NCBI GenBank assembly: GCA_000733355.1
Contig: JNVV01000036.1
Span: 370,528-434,527 of the forward strand
Reading direction: 5' to 3'
Length of the DNA: 64,000 bases
DNA from: Falciphora oryzae
Lineage: Eukaryota > Ascomycota > Sordariomycetes > Magnaporthales > Magnaporthaceae
The notes under the pieces are model-generated. The model did not search any database, was not told the DNA's origin, and was given only the letters and a program-made list of their open reading frames with translations. Below, piece after piece: positions 1 through 11,173 of this stretch. The position numbers and the translations under genes were made by a program. Numbering within the stretch: the first letter of the stretch is position 1; every line of letters starts with the position of its first letter.

Positions 1-153
1 AGCCTTGGTTTGCGCGACGACGACACGGCTTCCCCGTCAGAAGGCGGTGGCCAGTCAAGCATGGGTGATCACCGGCCTACTCCAGACATGTCCTCCACGG
101 GACCGGCAGCGGCGAAGAGGCCGAGGACAGACGGGGATGACGGAGCTAAATAG
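1..153 (+). CDS. 3' end of an unidentified gene (partial)
   Basis: Frame 1 is open from the left edge to a TAG at 151-153. It reads as a low-complexity hydrophilic tail with acidic and Ser/Pro stretches and a basic patch, KRPRTDGDDGAK at the very end, of the kind found at the C-terminus of nuclear proteins. The start lies outside the window. The gene would converge on SKI2, whose stop is 313 bp away. Product unknown; the call rests only on amino-acid composition and a plausible stop, so it may be chance. Confidence 0.4.
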   Translation, partial: SLGLRDDDTASPSEGGGQSSMGDHRPTPDMSSTGPAAAKRPRTDGDDGAK

Positions 154-466
154 CGCACAGCGCAAGCCTCGGGCGCCACACCGTGGACAAGGGTGTTCAG
201 GCAGTCGTGCAGGCGGTGCGGTGATGGGTTCCGCAGACGCCAGGGTTATGATCGGTCTCAGTAGTTTAGCGTCGGTGTTTTGGCTTGTTTGCGATGGTAT
301 TCATTCGGTATATTATGTGTCATGTCGGCATGGCACCATGACAATCATGGTCTAGTTTGGGGGAGGAAAGGCGAGCGAACTAAAAAGCTCCGCGCTGGTA
401 TGGTAGATGACTAGCTAGACAAGTGCTAGGCACCTACCTAGCTATCCAAAGAAAAGAGAGGCATCC
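154..466. other. Intergenic, convergent 3' flanks
   Basis: About 310 bp between the putative left-edge gene and the SKI2 stop codon. I see no ORF, RNA gene or repeat. It presumably holds the 3' UTRs of both. Confidence 0.5.
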
Positions 467-3400
467 CTACATGTACAGACTCGCCACAGCAGTGATGTCC
501 CGCTTGATCAGCTCCTGCGCCGCCTGCATCTTCTGGTACAGCTCCGGGTCGCCAATGATGCGCGCCGCGTTCTTGACCTCGCGGCACGTCTCGTCCAGCC
601 GCGTGATGGTCCTCACAATAGTGCCCTCGAGCACCGTCGTCAGATCAGTAATGTTCTTGAAGCTCATCCCCCGCGCCCACTCGTACACCACCTCCATCAG
701 CCCGAACCGCGGCCGGCTGGCGAAGTCGGCCGACTCGTCGCCCACCTGGATCACCTGGTGCAGCGTCTGGATGTTGTTGACCTTTTCGCTGAGCTGCACA
801 ATGGCGTCGAGCCCCTTTTTCAGGCGCGCCGGCAGCTGCGGCTCCGAGTCGGTCTTCTCCTGGAACACAAAGCACGACAGCAGCGCCGCGATCTCGGCCG
901 GCTCGTACTCGGCCAGCACGTTGTCCAGGATCAGCTCCGTCAACACTAACTCGTCGCCGCTGTGGATCTCGCACGCCACCTTGCCCTTGAGCTGGATCCG
1001 CGACGCCTCGTCGATGAAGTTGAGGTCGCGCAGCACCTGGATCCGCTGCTCGTAGTCGGGCAGCAGCTGTAGGTTCTGGTCCGACAGCGCCTGCTGCAGC
1101 TGCTGGATGTTCTCCTTGATCAGCCACTGGTCGTGGCACATGGCAAAGTGCCGCAGGAACTGCGGGCACGCCAGCGCCGCCGATTTTGTGGCTGTCACCT
1201 CGGCCTGCCGCCGCTTCGTCACCAGCTCCTGGAATTGCAGGTTGCGCATCTTGGACACATCCACCTCCTGCCACCAGTCCGCCTCCCACGTGCCCGCGAT
1301 GCGCTTCAGCTGACTCAGCGCCCCGACTCGCGCCTCGCCGCCCTGGAAGATGTCGGGCACGATGCCCTTGGTGACGTGTGCCGTCAGGCACTCGACGTCG
1401 GACAGCGGCACGTGCAGCGTCTTGGTCTGCACCTGCTTCTTGCCGTCGCCCGCGTGTAGCGTCGTGTAGAAGCGGCCCCACGCCGGCATGAAGGGCATGA
1501 TGTCGCTGTTGTCGCGCGTCTCTCTCGCGCTGCGGATCCCGCACACATGCAGCGTCGGCCCGCTGCCGGCAGTGCCGCTCTTTGCGCTGGCGCCCTCGCT
1601 CAGCAGGATGCCCGCCGTGCGCACGCCGTCCTTGGTGTAGACCACCAGGCGACCAGGCGCAAACATCTTGCGGCCGGCAGGGATCGACAGCAGCTTTAGG
1701 TAGAGCTCCTGCGTCAGCTGCCGGTAGTCCTGCGCCGCCTGGTGGCACTCGTCCATGCAGCTGCCCTCGTCGCACAGGGCGCACTCGTCTCGCTTGACCT
1801 TGGCCAAGTCGGCCTCGGAGAGCTTGACGGCCTTTTCGTGCTCGGGCAGGAGCTGCTGCGTGGCGTGCTCCGAGAAGCTGCGCTTGATCATCTCCTCGAT
1901 CTTGAGCGCCTCGACGCGGAGCAGGTTCAGGATCATGTTGTATGTCAGCCGGAACTGTGACCGCAGCTTCGACGGCTCTCCCAGAATCATTTTGTTCAGA
2001 TCGGCCACGGGTGGCGCCTCGTCGCCGCCGCCCGGCGGGACAATGATGACGGAGCCCACCGTGTCGAGTCCACGCCGCCCTGCCCGCCCCGCCATCTGCG
2101 TGTACTCGCCCGGCAGCAGGTTCCGGAACGAGTGGCCGTCGTGTTTGCGATAGCCCGAAAACACCACGGTGCGCGTCGGCAGGTTCAAGCCCATAGCAAA
2201 TGTCTCTGTCGCGAAGAGCACCTTGACCAGCGTCTGTGCAAAGAGCATCTCGACCATCTCCTTGACGATGGGCAGCAGCCCGCCGTGGTGTACCGCGATG
2301 CCGCGCCCCAGCAGACCCCGAAGCCGGACGATCTGTGGCAGCACTCGGTCCTCGGGCTTGAGCCGCGCGATCGACCGCTCGATGGTCATGTGGATCGCGC
2401 TCTTCTCGTTGGCCGTGCAGAAGTCCTGGTTGCTCAGCGCGTCTGCGTTCTCCTCGCACCGCTTCTTGGAGAAGACGAAGATGCAGGCCGGCAGCAGCGT
2501 CGACTTCTTGAGGAACTGCACCAGGTGCACCCACAGGTTGCGGTCCTGCGCCATCGACGTGAACCCTCCCTGGCGGCCGGTCCTGCCCATGTGGCCGGGA
2601 GCATGGCTTGCGCGCGGGGGTCCCTGGCCACCGCGCCCGCCGCCGCCTCCACCTCTTCCACCACCACCACCCCGACCGCCTCTCTGCTGTTGCCCACCTC
2701 TGCCCCCTCCGCCTCCTCGTTGCGGAGCGCCCCCACGGCCGCCCCGTTGGTTCCCAGCGCCGCCAGCGCCAGAGCCCGCGCCGGCGTTTTGCGGCTTGTC
2801 CCTGCCCTGAATGGCCAGGTTGGCGTCCTTCCAGCCCTTCTCGATGAACTTCTTGTCCGAGTCGACGATCTTGTGAATAGCCTTGCCACCCCAGAGGTAG
2901 TGCTCGAGCGGAACGGGGCGCTTGGGGGTCGAGATGACGTAGATGTCGCGCTTCTTGGTGCGGCCGACCCACGAGGCGAACTCGTACGTGTTGGGCACCG
3001 TGGCGGACAGCAGGATCAGCGAGACGTGGTCGGGCAGCATGATGATGACCTCCTCCCAGACGACGCCGCGCTCGAAGTCGTTGACGTAGTGCACCTCGTC
3101 GAAAATCACAAACTCGACGTCGCGGATCATGTCGGCGCCCCGGTACAGCATGCTCCGCAGGATCTCGGTCGTCATGATCAGGCAGCTGGCCTCGGGATTT
3201 ATCTGCACGTCGCCCGTCAGGATGCCGACCTCGTCAAAGGTCTGGCGGAAATCGCGGAACTTTTGGTTGCTCAGCGCCTTGATGGGACTCGTGTAGATGG
3301 CTTTGGTCATGTGCCTGGCCGCCAGCGCGATGGCATACTCGGCCACGACCGTCTTGCCGGCCGACGTGTGGGCCGCCACAAAGACGCTGTCGCCGTTCTC

Positions 3401-4468
3401 GAGGTGGTAGACGGCCTCCTTCTGGAACGTGTCCAGCTCGAACGGCCACTCGCGCGCCATGTCAGGCACCAGCTCGCGGAAGTTGGTGAAGTCGCGCTTA
3501 ACGTCCACCATGTGCGCCCACTCTCGTCCGGCCTTGCGCGCGCTCGATGCCGCCAGCTGCCCGTGCGGCTCGAGGGCTGGGAACTCGACGGGGAGGAGTG
3601 CGTCGAGCTCTTCATCCTGGTCCGCGTCCGCGTCCGCGTCTTCGCCGCTGGCCGTCTCCGCATCAGCGGCGATCCTGGCCGCTTCGGCGTCGTCCCCGTC
3701 GCCGTCTGGCTTCGGCTCGGGCTCCTGGTCCAGCTCGTGCAGGACCGCAGTGGCGTCGGCCTCTTCTGTCTGCGACTTTTTCCTCAAGCTGAGGTCGATG
3801 CCTCGGCTCAAGCCCGGTGCTACCTGCAGGAGGCCAGCCTTGTCGCTAACCAGGAGGACACGCTCGAGCTTGTTCTTGGATGAGGCCGAGGGGTCCCCGC
3901 TCGAGGCGCGCAGCAGCTGGTCGTCCAAGGCGGCGGCGGCCTCGACGCTATCCAAGCCGCCTGGGGCGAAGGGGAAGAAACCGGCGGCGCCGCGCACAAA
4001 GTCGGCATTGTTGGCGGGCTTGCGGAGCAGCGACGTCGAGTTCTTGGCTGTGGCACTGGCGGCGGGCACGGTGACGGTGTCGTAGCCCACGATGCGACCC
4101 TCGAGGCCCTGGCGTTGGAAGCGCACCACGGTTCTGGACTGGGTCGGCGGGAGGGTGAAGAGCGAGCCGTAATCGACGGGGACGTCCCAGCGTCTGGGCG
4201 GGTAGAGAGTAGACTAATATCAGTTGTGGACGGGGGAGCAAAGGATTGTAGGTGCTTACTGCTGCAGCTTGTCCAGCCAGGCGGTCGAGAAGGTGGGCGA
4301 AGGCGTCAGATACTTGGCCTCGAGTCTGGCCTTGGCCTCGTCGGGCGACTCCTTCCGCCGCTTGCTGGGCGACTGCTGCTGGAACAGGATCTCGTCAATG
4401 GGGTCTGTCAGGTCGCTGCCGTCGAGCTGGAGCCGGTCCATGGCCTCGGCGAGGTCTGTCGGCGCCAT
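467..4468 (-). CDS. SKI2: Ski2-like superfamily 2 RNA helicase (Superkiller complex)
   Basis: Cytoplasmic ATP-dependent RNA helicase of the Ski complex (with Ski3 and Ski8), which feeds mRNA into the exosome for 3'-5' decay. Exon 1 is 4468-4260 and exon 2 is 4193-467, joined across a 66-nt intron (GTAAGC..CCCAG), giving 1311 aa against about 1290 in yeast. In the 1220-aa exon-2 ORF the Walker A motif (AHTSAGKT) is near residue 253, the DEVH box near 344 and the SAT motif near 375; motif VI (QMAGRAGRRGLD) and the Ski2/Mtr4 arch and C-terminal helical regions follow. A Gly/Arg-rich RGG stretch separates the two RecA domains. Start: I prefer the ATG at 4468 (MAPTDLAEAM) over an in-frame ATG at 4522, because its N-terminus resembles fungal Ski2. 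The closest alternative is Mtr4, but the N-terminal extension and core sequence favour Ski2. Confidence 0.95.
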
Positions 4469-4918
4469 GCTGGCAGGCGGGCGACCTAGCACGAGTGAAA
4501 GGGAGGGTCTGGACGGGCACATGGATGCGGCGCAGACGGAGACAAGAAGCTACTGCTGTGCCCGGGTATCTGCGGAATTGAGAGCGAGAAAATCACTAGC
4601 CCGGCTAAGCAACGAACAATGGCTGCTGCATCCAGAGCTTGCGCTCGAATTCGAATTCCAACGTTGTCCCATCTCCATGGACCTTTACCCCACCATCGCC
4701 ATCATTGTGGGGCTGCAGCCGACCCACACAGGTGGCCGAGCTAGCCCCTGATTGACGCAATGGGTGGGGGTTCTTAGATCAACCAGGTATCAACCATGCT
4801 CATCTATCTTCATTCATTCATTCATTCATTGTTGAGCTGTGTATGTTGACAGACAGGTTGCTCGTTCGGGCCACAGACGACGACGAAGAGCCAACAGCAC
4901 CCAACACACCACCAGAAA
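4469..4918. other. SKI2 upstream region
   Basis: 450 bp between the SKI2 start and the CSM3 stop, both on the minus strand. It contains a short ATTC tetranucleotide run near 4813-4830. No other feature seen. Confidence 0.5.
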
Positions 4919-6123
4919 TTACCAGAGACCGTCGAGCTCTGCCATGGCCTCCTCGTCATCAGCAAAGTCTGCGCCAGGCGGAGCAGGGGCTTGACCCCCT
5001 ATCGCCGCCGGCTTGCTCTGTGGCTTGCCTTGCAACTCGGCCTCCGCCATGAGCGCATCCAGATCATCGCCGTCGTCGTCGCCTTCTGGTCCCCCAGCTC
5101 CGCCACCGTTGGCAGTCGGCGCTGCCGCTTTTCCTGACCCAAACAGACTACTAGTGCCCGTCCCAAACAGACTCTTAGGGGCGGTATTCGATGTTGACGG
5201 GGCAGATGCGCCTCCTGGTCGAGGCCGTGGCGGCCCCGAACTGGCTTCTGCTTCTGCCTCGGCCATCAGGGCATCCAGGTCCTCGTCGTCTGGCTCTCCA
5301 CCACCAACGCCACCACCCTGGTCGCCCCCTGTTCTGCTTTCTGGCTCGGGTGTGGCATTGTACAAGTCCCCCAATTCATCAAAGGGGTCCTCGGCAAAGG
5401 GGTCGTCGTCTTCTGCTGCAGGCCTCGGCCGCTTCTCGAAAATTGGTGCTATCCGCGTGGGTTCCCTCGCTGGCGCGTCGGTGGCGCCTACGGATGTGGC
5501 CTTGGGCTCGTCGTTGTCCATGGGCCTCGGTTTCGCTTCGTTGATCCAGTCCATGCGCTGCTTGTGCATGATGGATTTGTGCCCGGCCTTTTCGACCATG
5601 GCTAGGGCATCAAGGAACTTGGCCTTGGGGAAGACGTCGTCGAGCCAGAGCTGGTAGAAGGATAGCAAGCGGGCGGCGTCTGAGAACTGAGGAAGGGCAG
5701 GGTGTCCGTCAGAATGGCTGGGGCAATACGGGTGAACAGTTCTATCGCGCGCACCTCGTGGCCCTTGCCCTTGAGCTTAAGCTGGCTCGCCCGCTTTCGC
5801 AGTGCTGGTATTCCCTTGTCTGAGAGGAGACTGTTGGATCGATTGTAAGCTCAGGCCGCGCTAGAGGCTGCCACTTGCAATTCGGGACGTAGAAAGGGGA
5901 CCAACCGAGTCTCGTCGAGCTTCACACGCGGAACTCGTGCACGCTTGGCGACCTCGACCTCCTGGTCGATGCCCAGGCCTCCATCAGGCTCCTTACGCTT
6001 GGCCTTGGACGAGGGGCTCTGGGTCGGGGAGTTTGTTGGCGAGGCGAAGGGGTCCTCGAAGTCGTCGCCGTCGGGGAAGTAGTTGTCGATGGCGTCGAGC
6101 GCCTGCTTTGGTTTGGGAGGCAT
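4919..6123 (-). CDS. CSM3: Csm3/Tipin (Swi3 family) replication fork protection protein
   Basis: Partner of Tof1/Timeless in the fork protection complex; stabilises stalled forks and supports sister chromatid cohesion and S-phase checkpoint signalling. Three exons, 6123-5906, 5830-5755 and 5686-4919, join in phase into 353 aa. The Swi3 domain is split across them: [11 protein letters not shown] ends exon 1, [14 protein letters not shown] follows in exon 2, and [17 protein letters not shown] opens exon 3 up to the [18 protein letters not shown] block. The C-terminal half is acidic and disordered. It has two copies of a [10 protein letters not shown] motif and ends in ELDGLW, in the position of the RPA-binding acidic tail of the family. 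The promoter is shared with the divergent complex I gene and carries two ACGCGT boxes. Confidence 0.93.
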
Positions 6124-6458
6124 CGTGGGGGTGGGGGAGCTTAGGGAGCAAGAAATGTCGGGTCGCAGTTGGTCTGAAGCCGTTGGTGAAGATGGCCTAC
6201 CAAGAACGCGTCTCTAAATGGCACTTCAACCCGCCATACGCGTCTTGGTGGGTCCCGTCCCTCGTCAACGTGGGGCAGCCGAGTCGCTCTTATGCCTCAG
6301 GCATCAAGATCAAGCGCCGCCAAAGTGCTCCATCCAATATGGTGTGGCTGCATTTGGTGCCTCAATCCATCCGGCTCTGAAGCAATCGACGACGACCTTT
6401 CGCGCCTTGCCGAACCCCGACAGCACGACATCGAGCCGTACAGCTGAGCGTCGCCACG
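6124..6458. promoter_or_regulatory. Divergent promoter of CSM3 and the 20.9 kDa complex I subunit
   Basis: 335 bp between two divergent start codons. Two perfect ACGCGT hexamers (6206-6211 and 6238-6243) lie 83 and 115 bp upstream of the CSM3 ATG. This is the core of the MluI cell-cycle box bound by MBF at G1/S genes in yeasts. No clear TATA box. Confidence 0.5.
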
Positions 6459-7319
6459 ATGTCGAACCAAAGTCCACCGACATTTGTTCCCTCCAAGGTC
6501 GCCAAGACCGACTACCCTGTGCGTACCGCCCTTCAATTGCTCCTCGATGGCGCCGCCCGCCCGCAGCCGACGACAATCCAGCCGATTGTGTGACCAGATG
6601 CGATCAATTGAGGCTAACCTAGCGTCCGAACCACCTACCGCTCCTGTCCTCGACTCTCACAACTCCAGCTTATCGACAACGACCCGTGGGTGCCCTCTTG
6701 GACCCGTCGTGTTTCCTCGGCCGAGAGTGGTCGCTGACTTGTTCGCCGCAGACACTTCAAGCGGGTTGTCAGCTATGCCCGCCCGTCCGACTACGCAGCA
6801 GGCGCCACCGCCGCCGCCGCCGGCCCCGCGCTGCTCCTGGCCCTGGAGAAGTTCTCGCCGTCGTATGTTGGGAGGGGCGGCTTTGCGCCAGCCATGAGGC
6901 TATGCGGTGGCCTCGGCCTCGTTGGTGGCTTTTTCTACTTTTACACACGATCTAGTCGTATGTTACTGCCGTGCTGATGAGGCCAACCTGGGTGTGTGCC
7001 GCTGGAGGACAAAACGCTGACTTGGCCGTCCGCAGTGCGCTTCTACGGCATGTCGGAGAACCAGCGCGAGATCGACATGGACATGCGCGAGATGGTGGCC
7101 AAGGTCAAGGCCGGCGAGCCCCTGTACGGCGAGTCCCGCCTGACCCCCAACATGCAGGGCGTCGCGGCGCGGCAGTCCCGCTATTCGACCCTCTTTATGG
7201 GCGCCATGCCCTGGTTCAACTTTGTCAACCACAACCAGCACGGCGTCGACACGGCAAAGTACTATCAGCAGGCGGAGCGGGAGCTGGAGGTTGAGCGCAA
7301 CGGTGGAGGCAGCGCATGA
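6459..7319 (+). CDS. NADH:ubiquinone oxidoreductase 20.9 kDa subunit (complex I)
   Basis: Accessory subunit of mitochondrial complex I in the inner membrane, matching the Neurospora 20.9 kDa protein. Four exons, 6459-6518, 6669-6685 (only 17 nt), 6752-6957 and 7036-7319, join in phase into 188 aa, the usual length. Visible landmarks: MSNQSPPTFVPSKVAKTDYP at the N-terminus, a hydrophobic segment LCGGLGLVGGFFYFYTRS spanning exon 3, then FYGMSENQREIDMDMREMV and a conserved C-terminal half ending in a short Gly-rich tail. The micro-exon is easily missed by automatic prediction. Start chosen because the encoded N-terminus fits the family. Confidence 0.94.
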
Positions 7320-8304
7320 GTGGGGGGCGGGTTGGGCGGAGAGGAGTCGGGACGCCTCTCGAGGCCGGCCTGCTCCTAGCTCTGTCTCGCAGGAGCTCTC
7401 CGGGAGGAGGCTCTTAGGCGACAAAGACGCCCTGGCTGGCAGCCGACCGGCTGCTTCCCAGGCGGATTGTGCGGCTGTGTGTGCAGGCTCGACCGGGCGA
7501 GTGTGCTGTGCATAGATTACCGGGCGTTGGACCGCCGCGTCCGTGGTTGTCTCACTCGACGACTGCGCACGCATCCATGACGAGACTTTGTCTTGAATGG
7601 AACTCGGAGTGGCTATTGCTTGACATCATTTTTGTTTCTTGTGTTCCTCATGCGATGGGTTTTCCTGCCCTGATTCCATGTTGTAGCGTTGGTGGAAAAC
7701 GCTGGAGTGCCTGTGCTGGCTGGCTTCACAAAGGCAACCAATCGCCAAGCCCAGCCTTTCAATGGGTGCTATTTGACGGCATGATTACGGCTGATGTGCC
7801 ACCAGAGATGAGCAGCCAACGAGAAGCAGGCAGGCAGGCACAGAACGTAAGCACGAGTTAGACGACATCGCTCGCAGCCGCATTATCTTTTATCACTCCT
7901 CTCGACGTCATCCGACAGAAATATTCCCTGGAAAGTTATCAAGAGCGGCTGACGTTGGTGGGATTGAGGGACGGATCGCTGAAATGAATTGAGCAGCCTG
8001 CTGAAGATCAGGCCCACCCACCATAACGTGGAAACACACGGAAAACCACTGACTCGCCAGGCACATAAACGCTGCAGCGGTGGAGCACAAAACGGCAGCC
8101 ATTGATCGGACGGACAAGGACCAGGGCACGTTGCTAGACCATGAGACAAAAGCTTTGGCCCCGGCAGTGGCGATTTGATTCGTCGTCAATTCATGCCCGT
8201 CGACTCCAGCTTCTGCTGCTCGGCGAGACTCCCCAGTCAAGCAGCAACACCACCTGAACCGCCTCTACACTCGCCGCATTTACTATCACCACCACCACCA
8301 CAAC
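7320..8304. other. Intergenic region
   Basis: 985 bp between the complex I subunit and the oxidoreductase, both on the plus strand. I see only short chance ORFs. A (CCA)n run precedes the downstream start codon at 8305. Confidence 0.5.
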
Positions 8305-9405
8305 ATGGCAGAAACCACCACCACTCAACCCCAGACCACCATGCGTGGCTGGCAGGTGGCCACCCCCGGCCCCCTGGCCAAGAACCTGTGCCTCCGCGAG
8401 GACGCCCCCTACCCGTCGCAGCAGCTCAAGGAGAACCAGGTGCTCGTGCGGGTGGCTTTCGCCAGCATCAACCCCGCCGACTACAAGGTGCCCGAGCTCG
8501 GCCTGGCCGCCCGCGCCGTCCTCAAGCTGCCCAAGACCCTCGCCATGGACCTGAGCGGCCGCGTCGTCGCCGTGGGCCCCGGCTCGCAGCTCAAGCCCGG
8601 CACCCGCGTCGTCGGCCGCGTCGACCCCCTCCACGGCCCGGGAGGTCTGTCAGAGTATGTGGTTCTTGACCGCGACGGGTGCGTCCCTATCGGCGAGTCC
8701 GTCTCGCTCGAGCAGGCTGCCGGCGCTGGCACTGCTGGCCTGACTGCCTACCAGACCATCGTGCCCAACGTCAAGGAGGGCGCGCGCGTCTTCCTCAACG
8801 GCGGCACGGGCGGCACTGGGACCTTTGCGATCCAGATAGCAAAGGCTGCCGGCTGCCATGTGACCGTCTCTTGCTCCACGGCCAAGGTGGACCTGTGCAG
8901 GGGGCTGGGGGCCGACGAGGTCGTCGACTACAAGACGACGGATCTGGTCAAGCATCTGCAGGGGCAAGGGCCTGTGTACGACCTTGCCGTCGACTTTGGT
9001 AAGTTCCGCTTTGAGTGCCGAACCTGTTCCGGGTCAACTACTGACAAGAAACCTGCTCCAGTGGGCACGCCCTCCAATCTGTACAAGGCCGCGGACGTCT
9101 ACCTCAAGCCGGCCGCCAAGTTCGTCATGGTTGCCGGCGGCCCGGGCCTTGCCGGCGCTGCGGGCACTGCCCGGAACATCTTCCTTCCGGGCTTCCTGGG
9201 TGGCGGGAAGCACAAGTTCGACGTCTACATGACCAAGAGCAAGCACGACGACCTGGCTCAGCTGGCAAAGTGGATGGAAGAGGGAAAGGTCAAGACGGTT
9301 GTTCACAAGGTGTTTCCCTTTGATCAGACCCCGCAGGCCTTTGAGGAGCTCAAGAAGGGAGTCGCTACGGGCAAGGTCATTGTCCGGGTAGGCGAGGAGG
9401 CTTAA
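8305..9405 (+). CDS. Medium-chain dehydrogenase/reductase (zinc-type alcohol dehydrogenase-like, quinone oxidoreductase group)
   Basis: NADPH-dependent oxidoreductase of the MDR superfamily. The ORF reads through a 63-nt intron (8999-9061, GTAAGT..TCCAG) because its length is a multiple of three; removing it gives 345 aa and restores DFVGTPSNLYKAADVY. The GroES-like N-terminal fold includes NQVLVRVAFASINPADYK near residues 48-65. The Rossmann nucleotide motif is VFLNGGTGGTGTFAIQIAK near 163-181. No catalytic zinc Cys/His set is seen, so this is a zinc-independent enoyl/quinone-reductase type. The ATG at 8305 is used; an in-frame ATG at 8341 also fits. Substrate unknown. A lone gene, not in a cluster. 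Confidence 0.88.
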   Translation: MAETTTTQPQTTMRGWQVATPGPLAKNLCLREDAPYPSQQLKENQVLVRVAFASINPADYKVPELGLAARAVLKLPKTLAMDLSGRVVAVGPGSQLKPGTRVVGRVDPLHGPGGLSEYVVLDRDGCVPIGESVSLEQAAGAGTAGLTAYQTIVPNVKEGARVFLNGGTGGTGTFAIQIAKAAGCHVTVSCSTAKVDLCRGLGADEVVDYKTTDLVKHLQGQGPVYDLAVDFGKFRFECRTCSGSTTDKKPAPVGTPSNLYKAADVYLKPAAKFVMVAGGPGLAGAAGTARNIFLPGFLGGGKHKFDVYMTKSKHDDLAQLAKWMEEGKVKTVVHKVFPFDQTPQAFEELKKGVATGKVIVRVGEEA

Positions 9406-9953
9406 GTGTGTCGGGGTGCTTGAATGCTGTATATGACGAATGATGGTTTTCTGGTGGTTTGTCTATTGATATCTATTCCTTGCGCGGGTAGTTGTGGCTG
9501 GCGGTAATAAATTGAGGGCTTTGATGCCAAAGATGAGCGTGAATTGGGCACCGCTTCGATACTATCGCTCGTTCAAGCTTCTATCAAAAGTCAGGACTCA
9601 TAGGACAAGTTCATTGGTGGCTTCTCATCTGACATGGACGGAAGACTGTCCAAGGACACAGGCTGCGAGTTCTTACAAAAGACCGATTAGCTCGGACTTT
9701 TTTTTTTTTTTTTTTTTTATGACTGTTATCAGTTTCGGGTCACACACTTGTTTGAAAGGTTTGGCAAGGTGCGCATTGAGCTCGGCATAATCACAGCTAA
9801 CCCCTTTTCCTCAGGGGTTAATCCATCAAAAACGCTCACGAGCATTTGTAGTGTTGCTATGTGTCGCTGCTATGTACTGAAAGGAGAGTTTGAGACGACA
9901 AAAAATAAAATAAAACTATCAACGTGATTCCCCCACTCACCTCATCGTTTCCT
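9406..9953. other. Intergenic region with a T19 tract
   Basis: Convergent 3' flanks of the oxidoreductase and deuterolysin genes. A run of 19 T lies at about 9700-9718. No gene seen. Confidence 0.5.
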
Positions 9954-11078
9954 CTAGCACCCGGCGTAGATGCTCTGAGCAAACAGGGCGTACGTGTCGG
10001 CATGACGAAGGTTCTGAGCAGCACTCAGACGTTGAACAGCAGCGTAGCCATAAACACCAAAGTCGTCCGTCCCGGCGACCTGCCGAAGGTGCGTGACCTC
10101 GTGCAGCGTCGTTGTGGCCTGGTCCTGGGCGTGGCAGGTCCTGCTGAGGGCGGGCAGGCCCGTGTAGTACAGGTTGCAGTTGACCATGATGGACGAGCTC
10201 GGCTGCGTGTAGGCCAGCACGCCGCTCTGGCACGCGCTCAGGACGTCGGTGCAGTAGTAGCGGCTGTTGCCGCCCGTGGCGCTGCCACACTCGGAGGCAA
10301 CGCGGCCAAACACCTGGGCGACGGTGCTGCGGGTCGACGAGCTGCTCGACTTGAAGTACTCGGTCATCTTGGCGGCGGAGCCCGAGGCGGCGACCTGGGA
10401 CGCCTGCGCGGCCAGCGAGCGGCAGGCGCTGACGGCGTTGGTGGTGGCGGTGCGGCGGGCGCCCGTGCAGCCGGACTGGACGGCCGTGCGCTTCTGGATG
10501 TGCTCGTGGAAGTCGCGGCGGACCTTGGCGGCGGCGGCGCCGTCGACGGTTGCGGTCACCGTGTTGCTGGAGAAGGGCACGGCGCCCGAGATGTCGCTGG
10601 AGTCGGCCGCTGCGTACGAGAAGGCGCCGACCGAGGTGATGGCGAAGGGGCCACCCGCGCTGAGGTCGTGGACGGCGGCGACGTCGAACTGCGTCGACAG
10701 GGTCTCGCCGGCCTTGATGGTCACGAAGGCGTCCTCGGGCAGGCCGTGCGCGGCGATGGTGAGGCGGAGGCCGTCGAACTGGACCTTGGAGTCTGTGGTT
10801 GTCAGTCAGTACAGCATATAGAGATTGTTGGTAGAATCAAGGAGCAAAAACCTACTGGAGGCGGTGATCTCGGTCTTCTCCACGACCTGGGGGTCCAGGA
10901 TGGAGCCCGTCTTGAGCAGCTTGAGGGCCTCGTTGCCGCTGTTGGTGATGGTGGCCTTGACCTCGCTGTTGCCCACGACCTCGATGGCGACGGACAGCAG
11001 CGGCTCGCGCTTGGCCAGGTCGACGGCGACGCCGCTGACCAGCGAGACGAGGAGGGAGGCGATGGCGAGGTACTGCAT
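9954..11078 (-). CDS. Secreted deuterolysin (neutral protease 2, M35 aspzincin)
   Basis: Extracellular zinc metalloprotease of the M35 family. Exon 1 (11078-10856) and exon 2 (10792-9954) join across a 63-nt intron into 353 aa, typical for a preproenzyme. It opens with a signal peptide (LAIASLLVSLVSGVAVDL) and a propeptide. The mature domain carries HEVTH at residues 305-309, supplying two zinc His ligands and the catalytic Glu, then a GTDDFGVYGY block with the third (Asp) ligand, and ends ADTYALFAQSIYAGC as in other fungal deuterolysins. Cysteines sit in the usual positions. A TATA box lies about 90 bp upstream. All key residues are present, so it is probably active. Confidence 0.96.
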
Positions 11079-11166
11079 CTTGGCTGTCTGCGGGTGGGAG
11101 GGTGGGAGACGGGGGGCTGGTGAGAGGGGTCGGAAGGTCGGTCCTCAGGGGGAGTCGCTCGAGCCC

Positions 11167-11173
11167 CTTTATA
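11167..11173 (-). promoter_or_regulatory. TATA box of the deuterolysin gene
   Basis: TATAAAG on the minus strand, about 90 bp upstream of the deuterolysin ATG at 11078, the usual spacing for a strongly expressed secreted protease. Confidence 0.5.

Noticed and set aside
5..355. 116-codon plus-strand ORF at the left edge
   Set aside because: No motif; the other frame (1-153) with a KRPR-type tail is the better coding candidate there.
645..2972. 775-codon ORF on the minus strand
   Set aside because: Shadow of SKI2 in another frame of the same strand; Arg/Gly/Ala-rich with no domain.
2132..3883. 583-codon plus-strand ORF
   Set aside because: Antisense shadow of GC-rich SKI2 codons.
9924..11123. 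399-codon plus-strand ORF over the deuterolysin gene
   Set aside because: Antisense shadow; Gly/Ala/Arg-rich without motifs.
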